Below, in pieces: positions 1 through 5,924 of a stretch of 7,140 nt of DNA; within the stretch, counting starts at the first letter, position 1, and each line of letters starts with the position of its first letter. The translations under genes and the position numbers were made by a program. Under the pieces are notes generated by a model. That model did not search any database and had not been told where the DNA came from. It saw nothing but the letters and a program-made list of their open reading frames with translations. This DNA is from an uncultured Collinsella sp. GTDB lineage: Bacteria; Actinomycetota; Coriobacteriia; Coriobacteriales; Coriobacteriaceae. The stretch is from assembly GCA_958348565.1 (NCBI GenBank), contig CATVZP010000100.1, positions 1 through 7,140 on the forward strand, given 5' to 3'.

Positions 1-25
1 GCCCGTGGGTTATACCCTAAGAGCA

Positions 26-48
26 AACCACCCTTTTTAAGGGTGGTT
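26..48 (+). terminator. Perfect 10-bp hairpin, possible terminator of an upstream gene
   Basis: AACCACCCTT (26-35) and AAGGGTGGTT (39-48) are exact reverse complements around a TTT loop. The tail on the + side (CTGATTT) has few T residues, and so does the minus-strand tail (TGCTCTT), so it could be a weak terminator for either direction. One + frame arriving from the left edge meets a TAA at 18-20, which would put this hairpin just after a stop codon. The upstream gene itself is not visible, so its identity and direction are unknown. Confidence 0.45.
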
Positions 49-91
49 CTGATTTGGGGACTGGTTGGGACGGCACCGTTCATGGGTGGGG

Positions 92-97
92 TACACT
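92..97 (+). promoter_or_regulatory. Candidate -10 box for the first membrane-protein gene
   Basis: TACACT follows GGGG and lies about 47 bases before the chosen ATG at 144. The same GGGGTA context recurs before the rmuC gene (GGGGTAAGAT), which suggests a shared promoter style. No good -35 sits at 16-18 bases; the nearest TTGGGA (65-70) is 21 bases away. This is a weak call by eye. Confidence 0.3.
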
Positions 98-143
98 GGG
101 TAGCGACTTTTAGTTTATCTACTACCTGATGGGGTGTTTTTGT

Positions 144-776
144 ATGGGTAAGAAGTCTCGGGCTCGGGTTGCTGCGGCGGGGACTCGCAAGGATCCTGGT
201 CGTCGGGTCCCTGAGGGCAAAAAGGCCGATCGTGCCGAGAAGGACAAGAAGGTCGGCGCGCATGCTCATCCTGAGTGGGCGCCCCATTTGAATTCGGCGA
301 GTGAGGACCTGACCGCCAAGCTGTTTACGATGGTCGAGGTTATCTTGGGCGTGGTGCCCGTGGTGGTCATCGGTCTGTTCCTGGCCTCTAAGGATGCCAC
401 GAGTGTGGATAAGCTCACCGATGTCTTTTCTCAAGACCCCTCGATGGTGGTTGCGTTTATCTCGGCGTGTCTGCAGCCGTTTGTGGCGTACATGCTGTAC
501 ATGATTTATCGCAAATACTGCGAGGGCGATGCGGGCTTTGCCGCCGGCAACCTGATCGGCCTCTTGTGCTCCGAGATTTTGTTGCTCAATATTCCCGGCG
601 TCATCGGCATGGGCATCTTGTTGTGGCGTGTCTGGCGCAACGTTGCCCCGCACTTCGAGAGCTGGCTGTTTGAGCGCCGCGCAATGGGCGTGCTGGTCGA
701 CATCGCGGGCTCGCTCGTGATCCTGGCCCTGGCATTTATGTGTGCCACCGCTGCTCGCGGTCTTTCGGGCATGTAA
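144..776 (+). CDS. Unrecognised multi-pass membrane protein, 210 aa
   Basis: I do not recognise a family. The first 37 or so residues are hydrophilic and very basic (KKSRAR near the start, then several K/R clusters), typical of a cytoplasmic tail. Hydrophobic segments follow at about residues 61-82, 101-122, 133-162 (long enough for one helix or a tight pair) and 182-205. The middle carries a charged loop, YRKYCEGD, at 122-129. The start chosen is ATG 144 because GGGGTG at 131-136 stands 7 bases before it; an in-frame ATG at 129 has no ribosome binding site and would add only five residues. The gene stands alone: the next CDS begins 433 bases later, after an inverted repeat and a strong terminator that probably ends this transcript. 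No catalytic or binding motif is evident, so a structural or small-transport role is only a guess. That it is a real gene is well supported by length, start signal and helix pattern. Confidence 0.8.
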   Translation: MGKKSRARVAAAGTRKDPGRRVPEGKKADRAEKDKKVGAHAHPEWAPHLNSASEDLTAKLFTMVEVILGVVPVVVIGLFLASKDATSVDKLTDVFSQDPSMVVAFISACLQPFVAYMLYMIYRKYCEGDAGFAAGNLIGLLCSEILLLNIPGVIGMGILLWRVWRNVAPHFESWLFERRAMGVLVDIAGSLVILALAFMCATAARGLSGM

Positions 777-793
777 TCTGCCCCCACCGACCA

Positions 794-879
794 CGGAGCG
801 CAGGGCGGGGAAACCTTTCCCTCTCGCTCACGGCTTCGCAGGGTCGCGCGAGGCAAAGGTTTCCCCGCCCTGCGCTCCG
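794..879. repeat. Long inverted repeat, 25-bp perfect arms, in a gene-free stretch
   Basis: Bases 794-818 and 855-879 are exact reverse complements over 25 positions (left arm begins CGGAGCGCAGGGCGGGG and ends AAACCTTT). Inside, after one mismatch (819/854), 820-823 pair with 850-853, and after another mismatch 825-827 pair with 846-848. That leaves a loop of roughly 18 bases at 828-845. As RNA this would be a very stable hairpin of about 86 nt. It lies 17 bases after the stop of the membrane-protein gene and 50 bases before the terminator at 929, so it should be transcribed in that gene's 3' untranslated region. No matching target-site duplication is visible on the flanks. It could be a dispersed palindromic repeat (REP or MITE type), an mRNA-stabilising structure or a processed small RNA; the sequence alone does not decide. 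Confidence 0.85.
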
Positions 880-928
880 GCGTTGAGTCGTCGCATGCTC
901 GTTACAGAAAAGCTGATAATAAGTTTGC

Positions 929-956
929 GTGCCGCCCCTTTGGGGCGGCACTTTTT
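929..956 (+). terminator. Strong intrinsic terminator
   Basis: GTGCCGCCCC (929-938) and GGGGCGGCAC (942-951) form a perfect 10-bp GC-rich stem around a TTT loop, followed directly by TTTTT (952-956). The opposite strand lacks a good T tract after the stem, so it acts in the + direction. It most likely ends the transcript of the membrane-protein gene at 144-776, including the long inverted repeat. Confidence 0.92.
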
Positions 957-1209
957 GTGTGGGGTCCCGGTCTTCACAATTTCCGTCAAGCTTTTGGTCA
1001 GCTTTTGGTTAGTTGTCGGGTTGGTGGAAGGGCAAAAGATTGCTGGTGAAAAAAGCTCAAAGAAAGTGCTGGTGGGGGAGTTGTTGAGGTTTTCGACAGC
1101 TTTTGTCAGCAAGAAACTTTGCAGCTATTGCTACGGATTGCGTTGCCGTGGTCTTGGCGGTGCGGGATGCTGGGCGCAAGCGTCGAATGCTCCGATTGAG
1201 GAGGCCAGC
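957..1209 (+). other. Gene-free stretch with a candidate promoter
   Basis: An open frame crosses this region but has no ribosome binding site or membrane/domain pattern, and it would also have to read through the palindrome and terminator, so I treat it as non-coding. It contains a short direct repeat, AGCTTTTGGT at 989-998 and 1000-1009, with a related AGCTTTTG near 1098. A candidate promoter is TTGTCA (1103-1108, five of six consensus bases), a 17-base spacer, then TATTGC (1126-1131, three of six). It would start a transcript near 1138 for the small gene at 1210. Promoter confidence is about 0.35. Confidence 0.5.
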
Positions 1210-1632
1210 ATGGACCTGTTTCTTGAGACTCCGCAGCAACAAGCTGAGCGCATGTTGCGTCAGCAGCAACGGCTCATGGAGATGCAAATGCAAGGGGTAG
1301 CCGCCCAGCCCCCTGCGCAAAATGCCACGCCCGCGGTTTCGCCTGCGGGTGGATCGGCGCCAGAGAACTATTCCGTACAACAAGATTCATATGCGCAGGA
1401 GCTTGCGTTCGACAAGCGCCGCACACGTCACCGCCGCGTGGGCCAGCGTCTGCGCACGTTGGCGATGATTGTGCTGATCCCGTTGGGACTCGCGGCAATC
1501 TTCTTGGCCTCATATGCCCTCACGTGCATTCTCAACGGCGCCTCGCCCAGTGAGGTGCTTCAGCACTTGGCAGCTCTCGGCCAGCGCCTAGGCGATGTCG
1601 TGACAACCGTTCGCGCCGGCTGGGAGAGCTAG
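1210..1632 (+). CDS. Small single-pass membrane protein, glutamine-rich N-terminus, 140 aa
   Basis: No family recognised. Residues 1-32 are rich in Gln and Met (for example QQQ at 9-11 and at 18-20) and look helical or coiled-coil. Residues 33-60 are Pro/Ala/Ser-rich and probably disordered. A basic cluster at 69-82 (KRRTRHRR onward) comes just before one hydrophobic segment at about 84-108, and a short C-terminal helix follows. The positive-inside rule would place the N-terminal two thirds in the cytoplasm and the last 30 residues outside. The start is ATG 1210, preceded by GAGGAGG at 1198-1204 with a 5-base spacer; the same frame stays open far upstream but lacks a start signal. No terminator is visible between its stop and rmuC (123 bases), so some co-transcription with rmuC is possible. 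Function unknown. Confidence 0.78.
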   Translation: MDLFLETPQQQAERMLRQQQRLMEMQMQGVAAQPPAQNATPAVSPAGGSAPENYSVQQDSYAQELAFDKRRTRHRRVGQRLRTLAMIVLIPLGLAAIFLASYALTCILNGASPSEVLQHLAALGQRLGDVVTTVRAGWES

Positions 1633-1701
1633 CGTTTTGACGCCTGTGGCCCAAAATCCATTTGTCCGACTGCCGTGGAGCGCCCGGTGCGTGTGGCGGG
1701 G

Positions 1702-1707
1702 TAAGAT
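1702..1707 (+). promoter_or_regulatory. Candidate -10 box for rmuC
   Basis: TAAGAT matches four of six bases of the -10 consensus and sits in the context GGGGTAAGAT, like GGGGTACACT before the first gene. It lies 48 bases before the preferred rmuC ATG. No clear -35 is visible at the correct distance. A GATAAT at 1725-1730 fits the consensus better but is too close to the start and also lacks a -35. Confidence 0.3.
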
Positions 1708-1755
1708 TGATCGAGGTTTTGATTGATAATCGATTGGGTTTGTTGGGCGGAGTCT

Positions 1756-3111
1756 ATGTCTGCTATTGATATCGTACTTGCTGTGATCGCCTTGGTGGCG
1801 GTGGGGGCTGCTGTGGCTTGTGCCCTGCAGCTCAAGGGCCTTCGTGCCGAGCTGCGGGAGCGCGGCGATAGCGGGGCAGAGATGCTGGCCGCGCTCGAGC
1901 AGGCCAATAGCACGCTCGATGCCCTCAACGTCGCGCTGGCAGAAACCCGCCGCACGGCAAATGCCATCGCGCAGCAGCAGACGACCGACGCCGCCGTGGA
2001 GCAGCAACGCTACCTGACCATTGCGCGCGAGTTCTCGCAGGCTGGCGACCGTATGGATGACCTGCGTCGCGAGACGGCCCAACAGCTCGGCGCCAACCGC
2101 GAGGGCATCGAGCACCGCCTGGACAAGGTGCGCGAGACGGTCGATGCCCAGCTGGGCGCCATCCGCAAGGACAACAACGTGCAGCTCGATCAGATGCGCG
2201 CGACGGTGGACGAGAAGCTCTCCCGTACGCTCAACGACCGCCTGTCCGCATCGTTTAGGCAGGTGAGCGACCAGCTTGAGGCCGTGTACAAGGGTCTGGG
2301 CGACATGCAGTCTATCGCCACCGGCGTGGGCGACCTTAAGCGCGTGCTGGGCAATGTGAAGGCGCGTGGCATTTTGGGCGAGGTGCAGCTGGGCGCAATC
2401 CTGGCGGACATCCTTACGCCCGACCAGTATCTGGAAAACGTCGCCACCAAGCCCGGCGCCTCGGAGCGCGTTGAGTTTGCCGTCAAGCTGCCGGTAGACG
2501 AGGGCGATCCCGTGCTGCTGCCAATCGACTCCAAGTTTCCCGGCGACGCGTACGAGCATCTGCTCGACGCCCAGGAGTCGGGCGACGCGGAGACCGTTGC
2601 CGCAGCGCGCAAGACGCTCGATATGATGGTCAAACGCGAGGCCAAGGACATCTGCGAAAAGTACCTGAGCGTGCCCGCGACGACCAACTTTGGCATTCTG
2701 TTCGTGCCGTTTGAGGGTCTGTACGCCGAGGTCGTCAGTCGCCCCGGGCTTATCGAGACCCTGGGTCGCGACTATCACGTCAACGTTGCCGGCCCCAGCA
2801 CCATGGCCGCCATCCTTAACAGCCTGCAGATGAGCTACCAGACGTTTAGGCTGCAAAAACGCACCGACGACGTGCTACGCGTGCTTTCCGCCGTCAAGGC
2901 CGAGCTGCCGCGCTATCAGGCGGCGCTGCGTCGCGCACAGCAGCAGATCGAGACCGCGGGCAAGACGGTCGAGGGCATTATCACCACGCGCACCAACGTT
3001 ATGGAGCGCAAGCTCAAGGACATCGATGCGCTGGAGGATGCCGAGGAGGCCGACACGATTCTGGGCTTGGAGTCCGCAGGCTTACTCGCGGGCCAGGAAG
3101 ACGAGGGCTAG
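1756..3111 (+). CDS. rmuC: DNA recombination protein RmuC, 451 aa
   Basis: RmuC-family proteins have a restriction-endonuclease-like core and in E. coli limit inversions at short inverted repeats; their exact reaction is not settled. Here an N-terminal hydrophobic anchor (about residues 4-24) is followed by a long coiled-coil of charged heptads (about 25-165), including the paired segments RETVDAQL and RATVDEKL. Then comes the conserved core: LGDMQSIATGVGDLKRVL, RGILGEVQLG (204-213), LPIDSKFPGDAY with IDSKFP at 257-262 (D258 and K260 being nuclease-like acidic and basic positions), FGILFVPFE at 312-320, and a final helical region. Order and length are normal for the family. The preferred start is ATG 1756, with GGCGGAG just ahead (a short 3-base gap). 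An in-frame TTG at 1723 with GAGG 6 bases ahead would add 11 residues before the membrane anchor and is less likely. A probable terminator follows at 3129. The protein is expected at the inner face of the membrane, facing DNA. Confidence 0.95.
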   Translation: MSAIDIVLAVIALVAVGAAVACALQLKGLRAELRERGDSGAEMLAALEQANSTLDALNVALAETRRTANAIAQQQTTDAAVEQQRYLTIAREFSQAGDRMDDLRRETAQQLGANREGIEHRLDKVRETVDAQLGAIRKDNNVQLDQMRATVDEKLSRTLNDRLSASFRQVSDQLEAVYKGLGDMQSIATGVGDLKRVLGNVKARGILGEVQLGAILADILTPDQYLENVATKPGASERVEFAVKLPVDEGDPVLLPIDSKFPGDAYEHLLDAQESGDAETVAAARKTLDMMVKREAKDICEKYLSVPATTNFGILFVPFEGLYAEVVSRPGLIETLGRDYHVNVAGPSTMAAILNSLQMSYQTFRLQKRTDDVLRVLSAVKAELPRYQAALRRAQQQIETAGKTVEGIITTRTNVMERKLKDIDALEDAEEADTILGLESAGLLAGQEDEG

Positions 3112-3128
3112 CCGCAACGGACGGCGGG

Positions 3129-3161
3129 GCGCCGGCGCAAGCGCGAGGCGCGGGCGCTTTT
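3129..3161 (+). terminator. Probable intrinsic terminator after rmuC
   Basis: GCGCCGGCGC (3129-3138) pairs with GCGCGGGCGC (3148-3157) over nine of ten positions (one G-G mismatch) around a 9-base loop, followed by TTTT (3158-3161). It begins 18 bases after the rmuC stop. The short T run makes it weaker than the one at 929. Confidence 0.6.
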
Positions 3162-3171
3162 CGCATCGTGC

Positions 3172-3202
3172 TTGCCTGAAGTGCACTTTAGTGTGCAACA
3201 AT
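3172..3202 (+). promoter_or_regulatory. Candidate promoter with palindromic operator for the ABC exporter
   Basis: TTGCCT (3172-3177) could be a -35 and AACAAT (3197-3202) a -10, although the 19-base spacing is long. Between them lies a perfect 10-base palindrome, AAGTGCACTT (3179-3188). A wider arrangement TGCAC-6-GTGCA (3182-3186/3193-3197) is nested in TTGC...GCAA (3172-3175/3195-3198). Dyad symmetry between promoter elements is typical of a repressor site, but no regulator gene is in the window. Confidence 0.35.
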
Positions 3203-3236
3203 GGCGTTTCGCCCTATCAGACGTGAAAGGAAGCCC

Positions 3237-5039
3237 ATGTCTCAGAGAAGCACCAGCCCGCTCAAGCGCTCCACCGTGCGCCGCACGTTGCAGCGTTTTT
3301 GGGATGTCACGCGCACGCAGCCGCTGATCGTCTTTCTCTCGGTATTCTCGTCGGCGGGCTATATCTTTTTGCTTACGTTTGCCAACACCTACGTGATGGC
3401 GCTTATCGTCGACCGCGTCCAGGCCGGCCCCGTGGCAGGCGACCAGGTGTTTGAGGTCTTTGGTCCTTACATTTTGGCGCTCGTGCTCGTTAACCTGGTG
3501 GGCCAGATCCTCTCCAAGCTGCAGGACTACACCGTCTACAAGCTCGAGATTGCGGGCAACTATCACCTGGCGCGCCTGTGCTTTGACACGCTCTCCAATC
3601 AATCCATGACGTTCCACACCAGCCGCTTTGGCGGATCGCTTGTGAGCCAGACGAGCCGTTTTATGAGCGGCTACACGGGTCTGGTGGACGTAACGGTGTA
3701 TTCGCTCATCCCCACCATCACCTCGGTCGTCTGCACGGTGGCGGCGCTCGCCCCGGTGGTGCCGACGTTTACCGTGATCCTGGTGGGCATCATGGTCGTC
3801 TACATTGCGTTTGTCTGGCTTATGTACAAGCGCATCATGCCGCTTTCGGCCGCGACGTCCGCCGCGCAGAACAAGCTGTCGGGCGTGCTGTCCGACGCGG
3901 TCACGAATATCCTGGCCGTCAAGACCTGTGGGCGCGAGGACTTTGAGCGCGACCTATTCGATACCGCCGACCGTGCCGCGCGCGATGCCGAGACGGTTTC
4001 GATGCACGCCATGATGCAGCGCAACTTTACGACCTCGGGCCTTATCGTCATTACCATGGCCGTGGTGAGTGTGTTCGTCGTGGGCGGCAACGCGTGGTTT
4101 GGCATTTCGGCCGGCGCGCTCGTCATGATCTTTACCTATACGTACAACCTCACCATGCGTCTGAACTACGTGAGCTCCATGATGCAGCGCATCAATCGCG
4201 CGCTGGGCGACGCCGCCGAGATGACGCGCGTGCTGGACGAGCCGCGTCTGGTGGCAGACGACGTGAATGCCCCCGAGCTCAAAGTGACCGAGGGCGCGAT
4301 TGATTTTGAGCACTTGAGCTTTGCATACCGTGACGCCGCGGCGGGCGAGAGCGTGTTCAACGACCTGACGCTCCATGTGGCGGCGGGCCAGCGCGTGGGC
4401 CTGGTGGGCAAATCAGGCTCGGGCAAGACGACGCTCACCAAGCTGTTGCTGCGCCTGGACGACGTGCAGGGCGGCCGCGTGCTCGTGGACGGCCAGGACG
4501 TCTCGCGCTGCACGCAGCAGAGCCTGCGCCGCCAGGTTGCCTACGTGCCGCAAGAGGCGCTGCTGTTCCACCGCTCCATTCGCGAGAATATCGCCTACGG
4601 CCGCCCCGACGCTACCGACGAGCAGATCCGCGAGGCCGCGCGCCTGGCCAACGCCCTGGAATTTATCGATCGCCTGCCCCGTGGCTTTGACACCATGGTG
4701 GGCGAGCGCGGCGTCAAGCTTTCGGGCGGCCAACGCCAGCGCGTGGCCATCGCCCGTGCCATCCTCACCGACGCGCCGATTCTGGTGCTCGACGAGGCGA
4801 CGTCTGCCCTGGACAGTGAGTCCGAGGCTCTGGTGCAGGAGGCGCTCGAGAACCTGATGCGCGGCCGCACCTCCATTGTGGTGGCGCACCGCCTGTCCAC
4901 CGTGGCGGCGCTCGATCGCATCGTGGTGTTGGCCGACGGTGAGATTGTCGAGGACGGTACGCATGCGCAGCTTGTCGAGGCGGGCGGCGAATACGCAAGC
5001 CTGTGGAGCCGCCAGACCGGCGCTTTTTTGGAGGTGTAA
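3237..5039 (+). CDS. ABC exporter, membrane domain fused to ATPase (half-transporter), 600 aa
   Basis: An ATP-driven exporter of the type IV (ABCB-like) fold. The N-terminal half has six hydrophobic helices at about 29-57, 74-95, 152-174, 176-197, 266-284 and 287-305. The intracellular coupling region AQNKLSGVLSDAVTNILAVK (210-229) is typical of the ABC membrane domain. The ATPase half (about 352-590) is complete: aromatic A-loop Y364, Walker A GKSGSGKTT at 391-399 (K397), Q-loop Q439 in VPQEALLF, signature LSGGQ at 495-499, Walker B ILVLDE at 515-520 (D519, catalytic E520), D-loop SALD, and switch H551. Length is normal. Only one half-transporter is encoded here, so a homodimer is the simplest model. 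Substrate cannot be read from sequence; lipid, peptide and drug exporters all look like this. The start is ATG 3237 with AAAGGAAG just ahead; an in-frame ATG at 3201 has no ribosome binding site and may lie inside the promoter. The gene ends 63 bases before nth. Confidence 0.95.
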   Translation: MSQRSTSPLKRSTVRRTLQRFWDVTRTQPLIVFLSVFSSAGYIFLLTFANTYVMALIVDRVQAGPVAGDQVFEVFGPYILALVLVNLVGQILSKLQDYTVYKLEIAGNYHLARLCFDTLSNQSMTFHTSRFGGSLVSQTSRFMSGYTGLVDVTVYSLIPTITSVVCTVAALAPVVPTFTVILVGIMVVYIAFVWLMYKRIMPLSAATSAAQNKLSGVLSDAVTNILAVKTCGREDFERDLFDTADRAARDAETVSMHAMMQRNFTTSGLIVITMAVVSVFVVGGNAWFGISAGALVMIFTYTYNLTMRLNYVSSMMQRINRALGDAAEMTRVLDEPRLVADDVNAPELKVTEGAIDFEHLSFAYRDAAAGESVFNDLTLHVAAGQRVGLVGKSGSGKTTLTKLLLRLDDVQGGRVLVDGQDVSRCTQQSLRRQVAYVPQEALLFHRSIRENIAYGRPDATDEQIREAARLANALEFIDRLPRGFDTMVGERGVKLSGGQRQRVAIARAILTDAPILVLDEATSALDSESEALVQEALENLMRGRTSIVVAHRLSTVAALDRIVVLADGEIVEDGTHAQLVEAGGEYASLWSRQTGAFLEV

Positions 5040-5054
5040 AGACCCCATACGTGG

Positions 5055-5060
5055 GACAAT
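5055..5060 (+). promoter_or_regulatory. Weak candidate -10 box before nth
   Basis: GACAAT in GTGGGACAATCG lies 42 bases before the nth start, in a G-rich context like the other candidate -10 boxes here. No convincing -35 is present and no terminator separates the exporter from nth, so read-through from the exporter is equally plausible. Confidence 0.22.
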
Positions 5061-5102
5061 CGTGACCATAGGTTTGTTATGCCGTTGAGTCGAGGAGTCG
5101 TT

Positions 5103-5768
5103 ATGCCACGCGAGACCAATGCCGCCAAACGCGAGCGCGCCATCGAGGTGTGCGAGCGCCTTAACCGTCGCTATGGCCCGGTCGAGTGCTTCTTGGACCA
5201 CGAGAATCCCTTTAGGCTGCTCATCGCGGTGCTGCTCTCGGCTCAGACGACCGACGCACAGGTCAACAAGGTGACGCCCCAACTGTTTGCCCAGTGGCCA
5301 ACGCCCGAGGCCATGGCGGGGGCGAGTGTGGCAGATGTGGCCGATACCATCAAGTCACTCGGCTTTTATAAGAGTAAGGCCAAGCATGCCGTGGAGGCCG
5401 CGCAGATGATCGTCGCCGACTACGGCGGCGAGGTACCTGCCGACATGAAGGAGCTTGTCAAGCTGCCGGGCGTTGGGCGCAAGACAGCGAACATCGTGCT
5501 CAACGTAGGGTACGGCATCGTGGAAGGCATCGCGGTGGATACGCATGTCAACCGCATCGCGCACCGCCTGATGCTGAGTCCCAAGACGCATGCCAAGGAG
5601 CCGCTCAAGACCGAGCAGGATCTGCTCAAGATTTTGCCGCACGAGTATTGGGAGTCGGTCAACCACCAGTGGATCACCTTTGGCCGCGAAATCTGCGACG
5701 CCCGCAAACCCAAGTGCGACGAGTGCCCTCTGGCAGACCTTTGCCCCAGCGTACGGGTGGTGCAATAG
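5103..5768 (+). CDS. nth: Endonuclease III (DNA glycosylase/AP lyase), 221 aa
   Basis: Base-excision repair enzyme: it removes oxidised pyrimidines from DNA and nicks the backbone at the abasic site. The conserved early helix LLSAQTTDAQVNKVTPQLF spans 44-62. The helix-hairpin-helix LPGVGRKTAN is at 121-130 and contains the catalytic lysine, K127. The catalytic aspartate is D146 in VDTHVNRIAHRL. The C-terminus has the 4Fe-4S loop with pattern C-x6-C-x2-C-x5-C at C198, C205, C208 and C214. All key residues are intact and length is normal. Spacing between the catalytic Lys and Asp is one residue longer than I recall for E. coli Nth (K120/D138), a small loop change that should not matter. ATG 5103 is preceded by GAGGAG (5092-5097) with a 5-base gap; an in-frame ATG at 5079 adds eight residues and lacks a binding site. 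It may be co-transcribed with the upstream exporter. Confidence 0.96.
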   Translation: MPRETNAAKRERAIEVCERLNRRYGPVECFLDHENPFRLLIAVLLSAQTTDAQVNKVTPQLFAQWPTPEAMAGASVADVADTIKSLGFYKSKAKHAVEAAQMIVADYGGEVPADMKELVKLPGVGRKTANIVLNVGYGIVEGIAVDTHVNRIAHRLMLSPKTHAKEPLKTEQDLLKILPHEYWESVNHQWITFGREICDARKPKCDECPLADLCPSVRVVQ

Positions 5769-5769
5769 C

Positions 5770-5796
5770 TTTTTGCAAACTTTTTTGCAAAAAAGT
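5770..5796. repeat. TTTTTGCAAA boxes and 18-bp AT-rich palindrome
   Basis: TTTTTGCAAA occurs at 5770-5779 and again at 5782-5791. The second copy sits in a perfect palindrome, ACTTTTTTGCAAAAAAGT (5779-5796). A third TGCAA lies at 5761-5765, so the TGCAA cores are 13 and 12 bases apart, about one helical turn. It starts two bases after the nth stop, in strong contrast to the GC-rich surroundings. There is no GC-rich stem, so a classical terminator is unlikely; a protein binding site or an AT-rich upstream promoter element fits better. Confidence 0.6.
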
Positions 5797-5829
5797 CTCA
5801 AACCTTAGATATAGCTTGGTTGCGCAACC
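5785..5829 (+). promoter_or_regulatory. Candidate promoter and 12-bp palindrome before the surface-protein gene
   Basis: TTGCAA (5785-5790, four of six -35 bases), a 17-base spacer and GATATA (5808-5813) make a possible promoter, with an expected start near 5820. A perfect 12-base palindrome, GGTTGCGCAACC (5818-5829), would overlap that start point, as a repressor site might. The untranslated leader would be about 105 bases. Assigned by eye; moderate to low confidence. Confidence 0.35.
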
Positions 5830-5847
5830 TTTTGAGTGTTTTTTCGG

Positions 5848-5871
5848 TTTGAATTAATGATGCAATTCAAA
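5848..5871. promoter_or_regulatory. Inverted repeat TTTGAATT-8-AATTCAAA, candidate operator
   Basis: TTTGAATT (5848-5855) and AATTCAAA (5864-5871) are exact reverse complements with an 8-base spacer. They lie 53 bases before the surface-protein ATG. Half-site size and spacing suit a dimeric DNA-binding regulator; as RNA it would be a weak AT-rich hairpin. Confidence 0.45.
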
Positions 5872-5874
5872 TGT

Positions 5875-5902
5875 CTTCTTCTGCGAAGTGGTCGCGAAGA
5901 AG
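5875..5902 (+). other. Leader hairpin just upstream of the surface-protein ribosome binding site
   Basis: CTTCTTC (5875-5881) pairs with GAAGAAG (5896-5902), and after a one-base bulge GCG (5883-5885) pairs with CGC (5893-5895), leaving a 7-base loop. The ribosome binding site GAAAGGA (5911-5917) begins 8 bases after the stem, so the hairpin leaves it free while possibly protecting the 5' end or influencing translation. No known riboswitch is recognised. Confidence 0.4.
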
Positions 5903-5924
5903 CAAGTCGGGAAAGGACGACCAC

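Noticed and set aside
1..128. Open + frame from the left edge to TGA at 126-128
   Set aside because: It contains a perfect hairpin and candidate promoter, has no domain signal, and is short enough to be open by chance.
794..879. Long inverted repeat as the terminator of the first gene
   Set aside because: It has no T tract after the stem and a proper terminator follows at 929-956.
742..1209. N-terminal extension of the small Gln-rich gene
   Set aside because: It would overlap the preceding gene and run through the long palindrome and a strong terminator; GAGGAGG before ATG 1210 marks the start.
1588..2856. 422-codon open frame on the minus strand opposite rmuC
   Set aside because: It lies antisense to an unmistakable RmuC, its translation has biased His/Leu/Ala/Val composition typical of a reverse-frame shadow, and it shows no recognisable domain.
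3237..5039. Naming the exporter as MsbA or a specific drug pump
   Set aside because: The motifs are shared by all type IV half-exporters; substrate specificity cannot be read here and no biosynthetic genes are adjacent.
4413..5282. 289-codon minus-strand frame across the exporter ATPase and nth start
   Set aside because: It overlaps conserved ATPase and Nth coding sequence on the other strand and has shadow-like composition.
1756..5768. RmuC, exporter and Nth as a new DNA-repair or defence island
   Set aside because: Each is a common housekeeping-type gene, a terminator follows rmuC, and there is no toxin, nuclease-helicase or sensor module linking them.
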